Positions 9,077 to 17,170 of a stretch of 64,000 nucleotides of DNA are shown piece by piece (position 1 is the first letter of the stretch; the number at the start of each line of letters is the position of its first letter). This DNA is from Pseudobutyrivibrio sp. ACV-2 (GTDB lineage Bacteria; Bacillota; Clostridia; Lachnospirales; Lachnospiraceae), in NCBI RefSeq assembly GCF_900107545.1, contig NZ_FNQZ01000002.1:124001-188000 (forward strand). The letters are read 5' to 3'. A model generated the notes under the pieces. It ran no database searches, was not told the origin of the DNA, and worked only from the letters and a program-made list of their open reading frames with translations. Both the position numbers and the translations under genes were made by a program.

Positions 9077-10306
9077 TTAGAATATTCTTCTGATAGCCAG
9101 GATATTTTTGTAATTAACATTTGAGTATGTGATACCCGTTCTCTTGTTAGAAGCATGGAGAAGTGTACCATTACCTGCATAAATACCAACATGACCTGAG
9201 TAGCATACAATATCACCTGGCTGCATATCGTCATATGATACTCCATATCCGACGCTACGCATAGCGCTTGATGAATGTGGAAGGCTGACACCATATGCTG
9301 AATATACGCTCATTACGAAACCAGAACAGTCTGTACCGTTCGTAAGTGATGATCCACCGTATACGTATGGGTTACCAACGAACTGCGAACCGTAATTAAC
9401 AACTGCGCTACCACCTGCACCTGATGGTGAAGAGTAGCTCTTACCTGAGCCTGATGATGACTTAGAAGACTTAGAAGATGATGACTTGCTGTTTGAAGCT
9501 GAAGCCACTGCCTTCTTTGCTGCTTCCTGAGCTGCAAGTCTTTCTGCTTCTTCTCTGGCTAAACGAGCTTCTTCTGCTGCCTTTGATTCAGCAACTGTGA
9601 AATCTGTAGAAAGGCTAACATAATCGGTGCTGACATAACCTTCACCGTCATTACTTGTAACCTTTACCCAACCATCGCTGGCTGTAGATTCATCGACAAC
9701 TACAAGATCGTCTCCCATAGGAAGAAGTTCGATAACTGATGATTCTGTAGTAGCAGACTCTCTAACCTTAAGAGTAGTAGTGGTGACTGTAGCCATACGT
9801 CTTGAGACCTTTTTAGCCAATTCCTCGTCGTTCTGTACTACGTATTCGCTCTTAACATAGCCTGTTACATCACCAGATGTAATCTTAAGCCATGTACCAT
9901 CTGCTGCATCAACTGTCTCTGAGACTGTAGCGGCAGAATTGTTATAGAGCTTACCAACGTATTCGCTATCGGCTGATGCCTCTGAACGAATGTATACATA
10001 ATTATCAACCTGAGCAATAGCTATATTTTCATATGGATTAGCCTCTGACGAAGCAACTGCCTCAGCATCATTAGCCGCAAGCTGTGTCTCAGCTGCAATG
10101 ACTGTGGCATTGGCTAACATATCATTAACCGACCCTACTGAACCAGCGAATGCTGTGTAGCTTTTAGTATCTAAAACTCCTGTGGTGCTGGATAAAGCAC
10201 TAACACCAGATGTAACACTAGCTGCATCCGAGCTAAGTGATACTGCAGAAACTACGACGCAAGCGGCAAGTGTATAGCTAACAGCTCTTGTCCAATTAAT
10301 TTTCAT
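9077..10306 (-). CDS. Secreted NlpC/P60 (C40) endopeptidase with two SH3 domains
   Basis: 409 aa cell-wall hydrolase predicted to cut stem peptides of peptidoglycan. It has a signal peptide (about residues 1-30, ending near SSDAAS), two bacterial SH3 repeats at about 105-162 and 170-232, an Ala/Glu-rich helix then a Ser/Lys-rich linker (about 240-295), and a C-terminal NlpC/P60 domain. The catalytic Cys is in NGTDCSGFV and the His in SGHVGIYAG. No coiled coil like that of PcsB/CwlO N-termini is seen, although it lies near ftsEX. It is a single-gene unit with its own terminator. Confidence 0.93.
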   Translation of the reverse strand: MKINWTRAVSYTLAACVVVSAVSLSSDAASVTSGVSALSSTTGVLDTKSYTAFAGSVGSVNDMLANATVIAAETQLAANDAEAVASSEANPYENIAIAQVDNYVYIRSEASADSEYVGKLYNNSAATVSETVDAADGTWLKITSGDVTGYVKSEYVVQNDEELAKKVSRRMATVTTTTLKVRESATTESSVIELLPMGDDLVVVDESTASDGWVKVTSNDGEGYVSTDYVSLSTDFTVAESKAAEEARLAREEAERLAAQEAAKKAVASASNSKSSSSKSSKSSSGSGKSYSSPSGAGGSAVVNYGSQFVGNPYVYGGSSLTNGTDCSGFVMSVYSAYGVSLPHSSSAMRSVGYGVSYDDMQPGDIVCYSGHVGIYAGNGTLLHASNKRTGITYSNVNYKNILAIRRIF

Positions 10307-10451
10307 TCTGTAATAAATCCTCCAAATATGTTACAACTTTGTTACAACTTTTAACATTATATAGTCTAAATCTTTTCCTGTCAAGTCTTTAAAAATCCCC
10401 GTAAACTCAACAAAATTGCCAACTGAGTATTTGTAACAATCGATAAATAAT

Positions 10452-11363
10452 TTACTTTTGTAAATATCTATCGACTGATGTTATAGCATTTGCTCCATCA
10501 GCAGTGGCTGTAATAACCTGTCTAAGCTGCTTTGTACGAACATCACCTGCTGCAAATATACCAGGAATAGACGTCTCACAATTTTCCCCTGCAATAATAT
10601 ATCCCGCTTCATCCTGCTTAGGGAGTCCAGCGATTCCATTTACATTTGGAACATTACCAACAGCAATAAACACACCATCTAACCCAATTGTCTTTTCAGT
10701 GCCGTCATTCTTATTTTTGATAAGAATAGACTCAACCTTTTCAGTACCATTTATAGCCTCAACAGTACTGTCAAATACAATCTGAATCTTATCAGAAGCT
10801 TTTACCTGCTCCTGTAAAATAACAGCCCCTCTAAATTCATCCCTACGATGAATGAGATAAACCTTTTCACAAAATCTGGCAAGATAAAGAGCATCCTCAA
10901 GGGCTACGTCTCCACCGCCGACAACTGCAACGACCTTATCCTTGAAAAAGGCTCCATCACAGGTGGCGCAATAAGAAACGCCTACGCCAGAAAGCTCATC
11001 CTCACCAGGACAACCGAGACTTCTATTTGAAGCACCTGTTGCAAGGATAATGGCTTTACCTTCGAAATTTCCTTTTTTGGTGACAAGCTCCTTGGTAGCA
11101 CCTTTGTCAACAATAGAGGTAACCTTTCCTCTGGCAAACTCCACCCCAAGCTTATCGCAGTGGGCTCTCAAGGACTGTGCCAATTCCTCTCCTGATACGC
11201 CAGGCATTCCAGGATAATTGTCTATTTCATAGGTGCTAAGTATCTGTCCGCCAGTGATTGAGCTGGAGTCTAGGACAAGTAGGTTCATGCCTGCTCGCTT
11301 GCCGTAAATGGCCGCAGCAAGGCCTGCAGGACCTGCCCCTACAACAATAACGTCATAAATCAT
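10452..11363 (-). CDS. trxB: Thioredoxin-disulfide reductase
   Basis: 303 aa FAD/NADPH enzyme that reduces thioredoxin. The N-terminal FAD site is GAGPAGLAAAIYGKRAG, the redox pair is in CATC (SYCATCDGAFF, near residue 133), and the NADPH site is VVGGGDVALEDAL. The C-terminal FAD motif is FAAGDVR. The length is typical. It lies 18 bases after ridA on the same strand, so ridA-trxB may be one transcript. No thioredoxin gene is in the window. Confidence 0.95.
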   Translation of the reverse strand: MIYDVIVVGAGPAGLAAAIYGKRAGMNLLVLDSSSITGGQILSTYEIDNYPGMPGVSGEELAQSLRAHCDKLGVEFARGKVTSIVDKGATKELVTKKGNFEGKAIILATGASNRSLGCPGEDELSGVGVSYCATCDGAFFKDKVVAVVGGGDVALEDALYLARFCEKVYLIHRRDEFRGAVILQEQVKASDKIQIVFDSTVEAINGTEKVESILIKNKNDGTEKTIGLDGVFIAVGNVPNVNGIAGLPKQDEAGYIIAGENCETSIPGIFAAGDVRTKQLRQVITATADGANAITSVDRYLQK

Positions 11364-11381
11364 AATATTCCCCCGGCTTAA

Positions 11382-11756
11382 TTATTTAGTGGCGATAGCC
11401 TCTGCCTCTAATAATACATCCTTAGGGATTCTGGCAACTTCGATGCACGAACGTGCTGGAAATGGCTCTGGAAAATATTTTGCATATACTTCATTAATAG
11501 CGGCAAAATCTTCCATGTTCTTGATGAACACTGTTGTCTTAACAACATTAGCCATAGATGTGCCTGCAGCCTCTAAAAGAGCTGTCATACTCTTGAAAAC
11601 TCTGTCAGCCTGTGCTGCAGCGCCTTCAGGAATAACTCCTGTAGCAGGATCAACTGGAATAATTCCAGATGTGTACACCATACCGTTTACTTCGATGGCC
11701 TGTGAATATGGGCCGATTGCAGCTGGCGCATTTTCAGTAGAAATTACGTTCTTCAT
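11382..11756 (-). CDS. ridA: RidA family reactive-intermediate deaminase
   Basis: 124 aa. RidA hydrolyses reactive enamine/imine intermediates made by PLP enzymes and so protects metabolism. The family pattern is present: APAAIGPYSQAI near the N-terminus, the substrate-binding arginine in PARSCIEVARIP near residue 104, and the EAEAIA end. A GGAGGA ribosome site precedes the ATG. A structured repeat (copy B) occupies the upstream gap. Confidence 0.94.
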   Translation of the reverse strand: MKNVISTENAPAAIGPYSQAIEVNGMVYTSGIIPVDPATGVIPEGAAAQADRVFKSMTALLEAAGTSMANVVKTTVFIKNMEDFAAINEVYAKYFPEPFPARSCIEVARIPKDVLLEAEAIATK

Positions 11757-11809
11757 AGCATTAATCCTCCGCTTTTTATGTCTCCCATTAGTACTTAATT
11801 CGCTTGTAT

Positions 11810-11970
11810 GCCAAGGTTCTGGCCTGCTTATTGCACCGGTAAGCCTTAGTTTTTCTCTCGCCTGTTACGCTCACAAACTATATATCTCTACACTCGGCTT
11901 AGAATGCCTCGCTTAAGAGATATATAGTTTGTTAGCTACAGGCTATTTGGACTTGGTTTATACAAGCCTA
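11810..11970 (-). repeat. Structured element, copy B (upstream of ridA)
   Basis: The core (11857-11954) starts CTCGCCTGTTACG and ends CTACAGGCTATTT as in copy A. The 20-nt arms (11870-11889 and 11916-11935) pair at 19 of 20 positions, but have no sequence similarity to the arms of copy A. The 26-nt loop again contains CTTAGAA, here flanked by GGC and GCC. CTTGTAT..CCAAG on the left and CTTGG..ATACAAG on the right can extend the fold. It fills most of the ridA-cvfB gap and is in the sense direction of the same strand as copy A. Function unknown. Confidence 0.8.
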
Positions 11971-12010
11971 TTAAAAATTACGTGAGTATATTATAACTGA
12001 AAACGTTTAA

Positions 12011-12835
12011 TTACGCACGACGAATTTTGCCGTCGGTTAATGTAATTTTACGCTCTTTGTAGAGACGGCCTATAGCGCGCTTGAAGGCTGCTTTCGAAAG
12101 GCCTGTCTCACGCTTGATTACTTCTGGTGATGCTTTTTCTGTAAATGGCAGTACGCCTGCGTAGCTATCTATCAAATCAAGAAGGGCTTCTGCATCATCC
12201 TCCATCTGAACATATGCCTTGTCACGGATGGTAACGTCGCATTTACCATCTTCCTTGATGCCTGTGACACGAACCATAATTACGTCACCGATGCGGTATT
12301 TTGAAACATCTTCATGTCTAGGAATCATTGCTGAATATTTATCCTCAAGGGCTACGAATGTACCGAAATCATGACCAAATTCATAGATACGAGCCTCTAT
12401 CTCATCACCCACCTGATAAGGTGGCTTTTTAGATAATAAATCATATATGCCCTTCATGCTGGCACAAAGGCGCTCACTTTTATCGATATAGACTCTGACG
12501 ATTATTTCGTCACCCTCTGATGGCTGGCGTGTCATTTCCTTAAAAGGAAGGAATAAATCCTTTTCAAGACCCCAATCCATAAAGGCGCCCACTTTATTTA
12601 CCTGGCTTACTGTAAGGACACCGTATTGGCCCAAAGTAAGCTTTGGTGTGGTAGTGGTGGCTATGAGCCTGTCCTTTGAATCCTTGTATACAAAAACCGA
12701 TACCTCATCACCAATTTTGGTATTTTCTGGCACCTGCTTTTTTGGAAGAAGGACCTTATCTGCACCATCTGTAAGATAAACTCCAAATTCCACCTTTTTT
12801 TCTATTTTGAGATTCTGTATTTCTCCTAATTTCAT
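12011..12835 (-). CDS. cvfB: S1-domain RNA-binding protein of the CvfB/YitL family
   Basis: 274 aa. CvfB proteins have several S1-like OB folds and a C-terminal winged helix, and affect expression of virulence or stress genes post-transcriptionally in other Firmicutes. Here the S1 folds cover about residues 1-210 (for example GVLTVSQVNKVGAFMDWGL) and the winged helix the last ~60 (SPEVIKRETGLSKAAFKRAI). It overlaps the upstream thioesterase gene by one base, so the pair is coupled. Confidence 0.9.
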   Translation of the reverse strand: MKLGEIQNLKIEKKVEFGVYLTDGADKVLLPKKQVPENTKIGDEVSVFVYKDSKDRLIATTTTPKLTLGQYGVLTVSQVNKVGAFMDWGLEKDLFLPFKEMTRQPSEGDEIIVRVYIDKSERLCASMKGIYDLLSKKPPYQVGDEIEARIYEFGHDFGTFVALEDKYSAMIPRHEDVSKYRIGDVIMVRVTGIKEDGKCDVTIRDKAYVQMEDDAEALLDLIDSYAGVLPFTEKASPEVIKRETGLSKAAFKRAIGRLYKERKITLTDGKIRRA

Positions 12836-13533
12836 TATTTGTACTCCACTATTGTATAAACTTCATCGTCCTTTTTCAGAACAACCTGATATCCATGTCC
12901 TAATTCTACCAAATACACGTCTAATTCATCAAACAGTAGGGCAGCCTTCTTATAATTTACAAAAATTGATGAAAATTCCTGAGATGGTAAAAATCTTCTA
13001 GTCACATCGATATAAAAAGAATTATTCATGTGACCGTTTGTGTCAATGTGATTTTCATTGACTGTAAATGTACCTACCTTAGTTCCCTCTCCATTATATT
13101 TGAGCTTGCTTCGAGTAAATTCAAATACAGGTCGATCAGTATCCTCCGGATAAGCTGCTGCAATTTCTTCTGTGATTCTGGCTGGGCGAAGATGCTCCAA
13201 ATCCATAAGCACCCAAAGTGAATCCGCATAGACTAAAAGCTCGCCTTCAGCCGACTCTATGGTGTAGATACGTCTGGCCATCATCCCCTTTACCTGATAC
13301 GGATATGTGGTGATGGTGATATTTTCCATATAAGTAGGCATTCTGTTTATGTGAATCTCGTAGGTGGTTACAAACCAGCCTCGCATACGAGGTGCCAAAT
13401 ATCTGACTCCCACTCCCACATCATCGGAATGAAAACAGCTACAGTCCTGCATGAAATTTACAAGGGCGTAGTATGTAAGATTAAGATTAGAGTCTACCTG
13501 ACTGTATGTAACTCTGGCATTGTATTTGTACAT
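12835..13533 (-). CDS. Acyl-ACP thioesterase family protein
   Basis: 232 aa hotdog-fold protein resembling bacterial FatA-type acyl-ACP thioesterases, which release free fatty acids from acyl carrier protein. The first hotdog begins YNARVTYSQVDSNLNLTYYA; the catalytic-type region is NENHIDTNGHMNNSFYI, with the Asn/His pattern (DTNGHMNN) typical of the family, in the second hotdog near residue 165. The length is shorter than plant enzymes and fits bacterial members. The chain-length preference cannot be told. It is the first gene of a pair with cvfB. Confidence 0.85.
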   Translation of the reverse strand: MYKYNARVTYSQVDSNLNLTYYALVNFMQDCSCFHSDDVGVGVRYLAPRMRGWFVTTYEIHINRMPTYMENITITTYPYQVKGMMARRIYTIESAEGELLVYADSLWVLMDLEHLRPARITEEIAAAYPEDTDRPVFEFTRSKLKYNGEGTKVGTFTVNENHIDTNGHMNNSFYIDVTRRFLPSQEFSSIFVNYKKAALLFDELDVYLVELGHGYQVVLKKDDEVYTIVEYK

Positions 13534-13558
13534 TTTAATTACCTCACATAAAACAAAA

Positions 13559-13583
13559 AGACCTAAGCGATTCGCTTAGGTCT
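13559..13583 (-). terminator. Terminator after tRNA-Gln
   Basis: AGACCTAAGCGA and CGCTTAGGTCT... form an almost perfect stem with a short loop, and the minus strand continues CTTTTTGTTTT. It starts 6 bases after the tRNA 3' end. Confidence 0.9.
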
Positions 13584-13588
13584 TGAAG

Positions 13589-13660
13589 CTGGCCCACAAG
13601 GATTCGAACCTTGAAATGACGGAGTCAGAGTCCGTTGCCTTACCATTTGGCGATGGGCCA
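13589..13660 (-). tRNA. tRNA-Gln, anticodon CTG
   Basis: 72 nt, read on the minus strand. The acceptor stem TGGCCCA pairs with TGGGCCA and is followed by discriminator G. The anticodon arm is ACGGA-CTCTGAC-TCCGT with anticodon CTG. The T arm is CAAGG-TTCGAAT-CCTTG. The leading U and the overall form match bacterial tRNA-Gln. CCA is not encoded. It is a single-gene unit between a promoter and a terminator. Confidence 0.97.
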
Positions 13661-13711
13661 TTATCTTACGGCTTGCTGTGTTTTGTTTGCTTTGCCGTGT
13701 CAACGAATGCT

Positions 13712-13740
13712 ATTATAGGGCATGATTTTAAAAAGTGCAA
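13712..13740 (-). promoter_or_regulatory. Promoter of tRNA-Gln
   Basis: On the minus strand TTGCAC, a 17-nt spacer and TATAAT (13717-13712). Initiation would fall near 13705, about 45 bases before the mature tRNA. Confidence 0.88.
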
Positions 13741-13769
13741 GTACTTTTTTAAAATTTTTTTATTTTTTT

Positions 13770-14423
13770 TTAGAATGTTAATAGCCGACCGTCAAGAATG
13801 TCGTATTTTACAGGTTTTTCCCAGATTATTTTTGCTGAACCAGCAGTCTTATCTGCGATAATTTTTTCAAAGCCTTCCATATCCTCAGATGGAATCACTG
13901 AATTAATTTCTACATCTGCCGCAAACTGAGTATTTAAAATTGGAAAATTATTTTCTCTAAGAACGTATTCTATTTTCCCATAGCCATTATAGTCTGTAGA
14001 GATGGTACAAGGGCATCCAATTTTTGGCTCTAAAAGCTTGCACTCCTTTAATCCTTCCTGAACAGCCTTCTGGTATGCTCTGACAAGTCCACCTGTCCCA
14101 AGCAACACTCCACCAAAATATCTGGTAACAACCACTACACAGTTGTGGATGTTTTCTTTTAAAAGCACATCAAGCATAGGCCTGCCGGCAGTCTGGGCAG
14201 GCTCGCCATCATCATTGCATCTGGTTACCTCATTATTGTCTCCGATTACAAATGCAGAGCAATTATGTCTTGCATCCCAGAATTCCTTTTTCTTGGCATT
14301 TATGAAATTAACTGCTTCCTCCTCGGAAGTGATTGGGGCAACGTGAGCAATGAATCTGGATTTCTTTTCCTCGATTTCTCCTACTCCGCCCTCGTAAACG
14401 ATTTTAAAAGTCTTTTTTTCCAT
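13770..14423 (-). CDS. yigZ: YigZ/IMPACT family protein
   Basis: 217 aa. This conserved family has an IMPACT N-terminal domain (residues ~1-130, with GEIEEKKSRFIAHV, HNCSAFVIG, DDGEPAQTAGRPML and TRYFGGVLLGTGGLVRAY) and a C-terminal ferredoxin-like domain (DUF1949). The biochemical role is not settled; eukaryotic IMPACT binds GCN1. It is divergent from the PBP gene, with 55 bases between the starts. Confidence 0.93.
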   Translation of the reverse strand: MEKKTFKIVYEGGVGEIEEKKSRFIAHVAPITSEEEAVNFINAKKKEFWDARHNCSAFVIGDNNEVTRCNDDGEPAQTAGRPMLDVLLKENIHNCVVVVTRYFGGVLLGTGGLVRAYQKAVQEGLKECKLLEPKIGCPCTISTDYNGYGKIEYVLRENNFPILNTQFAADVEINSVIPSEDMEGFEKIIADKTAGSAKIIWEKPVKYDILDGRLLTF

Positions 14424-14478
14424 AAGGTTTATTATAATTGATAATTTTGCTATAATGAAGCCTAAATTGGAGGTTAAT

Positions 14479-17112
14479 ATGAATTACGGAAAAGAAAATG
14501 CGGCTAAGCAATCTGCCCGGCTTTCTCGACGCAGAAAACGAAAGCGTCATTCGGCTGGTTTGGCTATCATCCGAATCACGTTGCTTTGCGTCATATCTGT
14601 AGTAGTAGCCGGCTGCATTGTTGCTTACCTCTATGCAAGGAATCTTATCGACCAGCTTCCAGACGTATCCACCATAGATATCTCACCTACCGGATACATG
14701 AGCACGGTCTATGATTCCGACGGAAAAGAAATTGAGACTCTTGCCTCAACAGGTGCAAATAGAACCTATGTAAAGCTTGCACAGATACCGGAAGATTTGC
14801 AGCACGCCTTTGTTGCCATCGAGGATTCCCGTTTCTATGAACACAACGGAATTGATCCTCAAGGTATCATCAGAGCTGGTGTAACCGGAGTTCTAAACGG
14901 ATTCCATTTTTCACAGGGTGCCAGTACGCTTACACAACAGTTACTAAAAAATAATTACTTTACCACCTGGACATCCGAGCACACCAAGATGGACAGCATC
15001 AACCGAAAGATTCAGGAACAATACCTTGCTGTACAGCTTGAAAAAATTGTTTCAAAGGATACCATTCTTGAGAACTATCTTAACAGTATCAACTTAGGAC
15101 AGAACACTCTCGGTGTTGAAGCTGCGGCACAAAGATACTTCAACAAATCAGTTTCGGATTTGACCCTATCTGAAAGTGCTGTTATAGCAGGAATCACCCA
15201 AAACCCTTCCCGCTACAACCCAATTACACATCCAGAGGATAACGCTAAACGTCGTAAAAAAGTCCTTGGCGATATGCTAGACCAGGGATTCATCACAAAG
15301 AGCGCTTACGAGGATGCCCTTTCTGATGACGTTTATGATAGGATTCAGGTATTAAACACCGAGCTATCCACATCTTCTACTTCTTATTTTGTAGATGCTC
15401 TTACAGATGAAATAGTTGAAGATCTAGAAAATAAGCTTGGCTATTCCGAATCAGAGGCATACGCACTCCTCTATTCAGGCGGTTTGTCCATTTATTCTAC
15501 TCAGGATTCAAATATCCAGTCTATAGTAGAGGAAGAAATAAATGACTCAGCAAATTATAACGATTTAGCAAAGGTTTCATTCTCATATCGACTCACAGTC
15601 AATAAAGCCGATGGAACCACTAAAAACTATTCCGACATAACAATGCTTTCTTATTACCAGTCAAGCGACAAGAGCTATAATCTTGAGTTTGACAATCAGG
15701 AAGCTGCCGATGCAGCCATCGAAGCCTACAAGGAGGCTGTTATGGATGAGGGCGATGAAGTAGGCGGCGAATCCGTTACCTACACCTTACAGCCTCAGGC
15801 TGCAATGACCATCATGAACCAATCCACCGGAGAGGTAGTTGCTATGGTCGGTGGACGTGGCGATAAAACAGCTGCCAAGACCCTTAACAGAGCTACAGGC
15901 ATTAAACGTCAGCCTGGTTCTACTTTTAAGGTAATCGCTTGTTATGCTGCTGCCCTTGATGCCGGCGGCATGACACTGGCTTCAGTTGAAAACGATATGC
16001 CAACCACCTACCGTGATGGCACATCACTTAAGAATTACAACAATCAATACCTGGGATGGACCAACATCCGAACAGCCATAACAAACTCTATCAACGTTGT
16101 AACAGTTGAGGTTATGGGCGACATAGGTACAAGCCTTGGTTTTGAATACGCAAAGGATTTGGGTATCACAACACTTACTGATGGCGATAACAACCAGGCT
16201 CTTGCCTTAGGTGGTATCACAGACGGTGTTACAAATCTTGACCTGACTGCTGCATATGCAACTATCGCAAATGGCGGTGAATACAACAAACCAATCTTCT
16301 ATACCACAATAGTAGATCATCAGGGTAATATTCTTCTAGATAATAGAGAAAATACTCCTACAAGGGTTTTAAAGGAAACTTCTGCATGGCTTCTTACAAG
16401 CGCAATGCAGGATGTTATGACTTCCGGAACAGGTAAGCCAGCCAACTTTGAAGGCATGACTGTAGCCGGCAAATCCGGTACTACAACGAAAAATAAAGAT
16501 ACAGTCTTTGCAGGCTACACTCCATATTACACAGGCGTTATTTGGGGCGGTTTTGACGATAATACGCCACAAAGCTACACAGCCTACTCTAAAGCAATAT
16601 GGAAATCAGTAATGAGCCGAATCCATGAAGGTCTGGAGAACAAAAGCTTCCCACAGCCTTCTGGCATAGTTACAGCAACAGTATGTAAGAAATCAGGAAA
16701 GCTGGCAGTAGCAGGTGTTTGTGACCACGACCCTAGAGGTTCACAGGTTTACACAGAATATTTCGAAGAGGGCACAGAGCCTACAGAATACTGTGACAAG
16801 CACTACCTTGGAAATGTATGTACAGAATCTCATATGTTTGCCAATTCAGAATGTCCACATTATGGTGGCGTATTTATCATAGGAGCCGCCGCAGGCACCA
16901 GTGATGCACCATTCGGCGTAGATTCTGGTACATTTGGTCAATATTGTCCTATCCACGGAGGTGAGCCACTTCCTAACTCTGGAAGCTTCGGAGGAAGCTC
17001 TGGTGGAAATGTTAGCGGAGGCAATGATATAACTATCGTTGAAAACCCAGACTCTTCTCCAGGTACTGACACTGGCGGAGATATTAAAATCGAAGTTGTT
17101 GGCGGTGAATAA
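14479..17112 (+). CDS. Class A penicillin-binding protein (PBP1A type)
   Basis: 877 aa bifunctional peptidoglycan synthase. A basic N-terminus is followed by a membrane helix near residues 30-53. The glycosyltransferase domain has EDSRFYEHNGID and GASTLTQQLLKN. The transpeptidase has the serine in QPGSTFKVI, SIN in TNSINVVT and KSGTT. The tail has six cysteines, in CxxxG/CDHD/YCDKH-like patterns, then a Gly/Ser-rich end. ATG 14479 is chosen because TTGGAGG lies before it; the ATG at 14455 has no ribosome site and overlaps the TATAAT at 14451-14456. The gene is one of the few on the plus strand. Confidence 0.94.
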   Translation: MNYGKENAAKQSARLSRRRKRKRHSAGLAIIRITLLCVISVVVAGCIVAYLYARNLIDQLPDVSTIDISPTGYMSTVYDSDGKEIETLASTGANRTYVKLAQIPEDLQHAFVAIEDSRFYEHNGIDPQGIIRAGVTGVLNGFHFSQGASTLTQQLLKNNYFTTWTSEHTKMDSINRKIQEQYLAVQLEKIVSKDTILENYLNSINLGQNTLGVEAAAQRYFNKSVSDLTLSESAVIAGITQNPSRYNPITHPEDNAKRRKKVLGDMLDQGFITKSAYEDALSDDVYDRIQVLNTELSTSSTSYFVDALTDEIVEDLENKLGYSESEAYALLYSGGLSIYSTQDSNIQSIVEEEINDSANYNDLAKVSFSYRLTVNKADGTTKNYSDITMLSYYQSSDKSYNLEFDNQEAADAAIEAYKEAVMDEGDEVGGESVTYTLQPQAAMTIMNQSTGEVVAMVGGRGDKTAAKTLNRATGIKRQPGSTFKVIACYAAALDAGGMTLASVENDMPTTYRDGTSLKNYNNQYLGWTNIRTAITNSINVVTVEVMGDIGTSLGFEYAKDLGITTLTDGDNNQALALGGITDGVTNLDLTAAYATIANGGEYNKPIFYTTIVDHQGNILLDNRENTPTRVLKETSAWLLTSAMQDVMTSGTGKPANFEGMTVAGKSGTTTKNKDTVFAGYTPYYTGVIWGGFDDNTPQSYTAYSKAIWKSVMSRIHEGLENKSFPQPSGIVTATVCKKSGKLAVAGVCDHDPRGSQVYTEYFEEGTEPTEYCDKHYLGNVCTESHMFANSECPHYGGVFIIGAAAGTSDAPFGVDSGTFGQYCPIHGGEPLPNSGSFGGSSGGNVSGGNDITIVENPDSSPGTDTGGDIKIEVVGGE

Positions 17113-17126
17113 AGCCCCATAGAAAA

Positions 17127-17157
17127 AGGACTAGCTATCAATCGAATAGCTAGTCCT
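17127..17157. terminator. Bidirectional terminator between the PBP gene and glnN
   Basis: AGGACTAGCTAT and ATAGCTAGTCCT form a perfect 12-bp stem. ATTATTTT follows on the plus strand and CTTTTTC flanks on the minus strand, so it serves both converging genes. Confidence 0.9.
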
Positions 17158-17170
17158 ATTATTTTACGTT

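Noticed and set aside
11389-11916. Plus-strand ORF of 175 aa opposite ridA
   Set aside because: It is antisense to a well-supported gene and runs into the structured element; no ribosome site or known domain.
13583-13861. 92-aa plus-strand ORF over the tRNA-Gln
   Set aside because: It reads through a tRNA, its promoter and the end of yigZ; no protein family seen.
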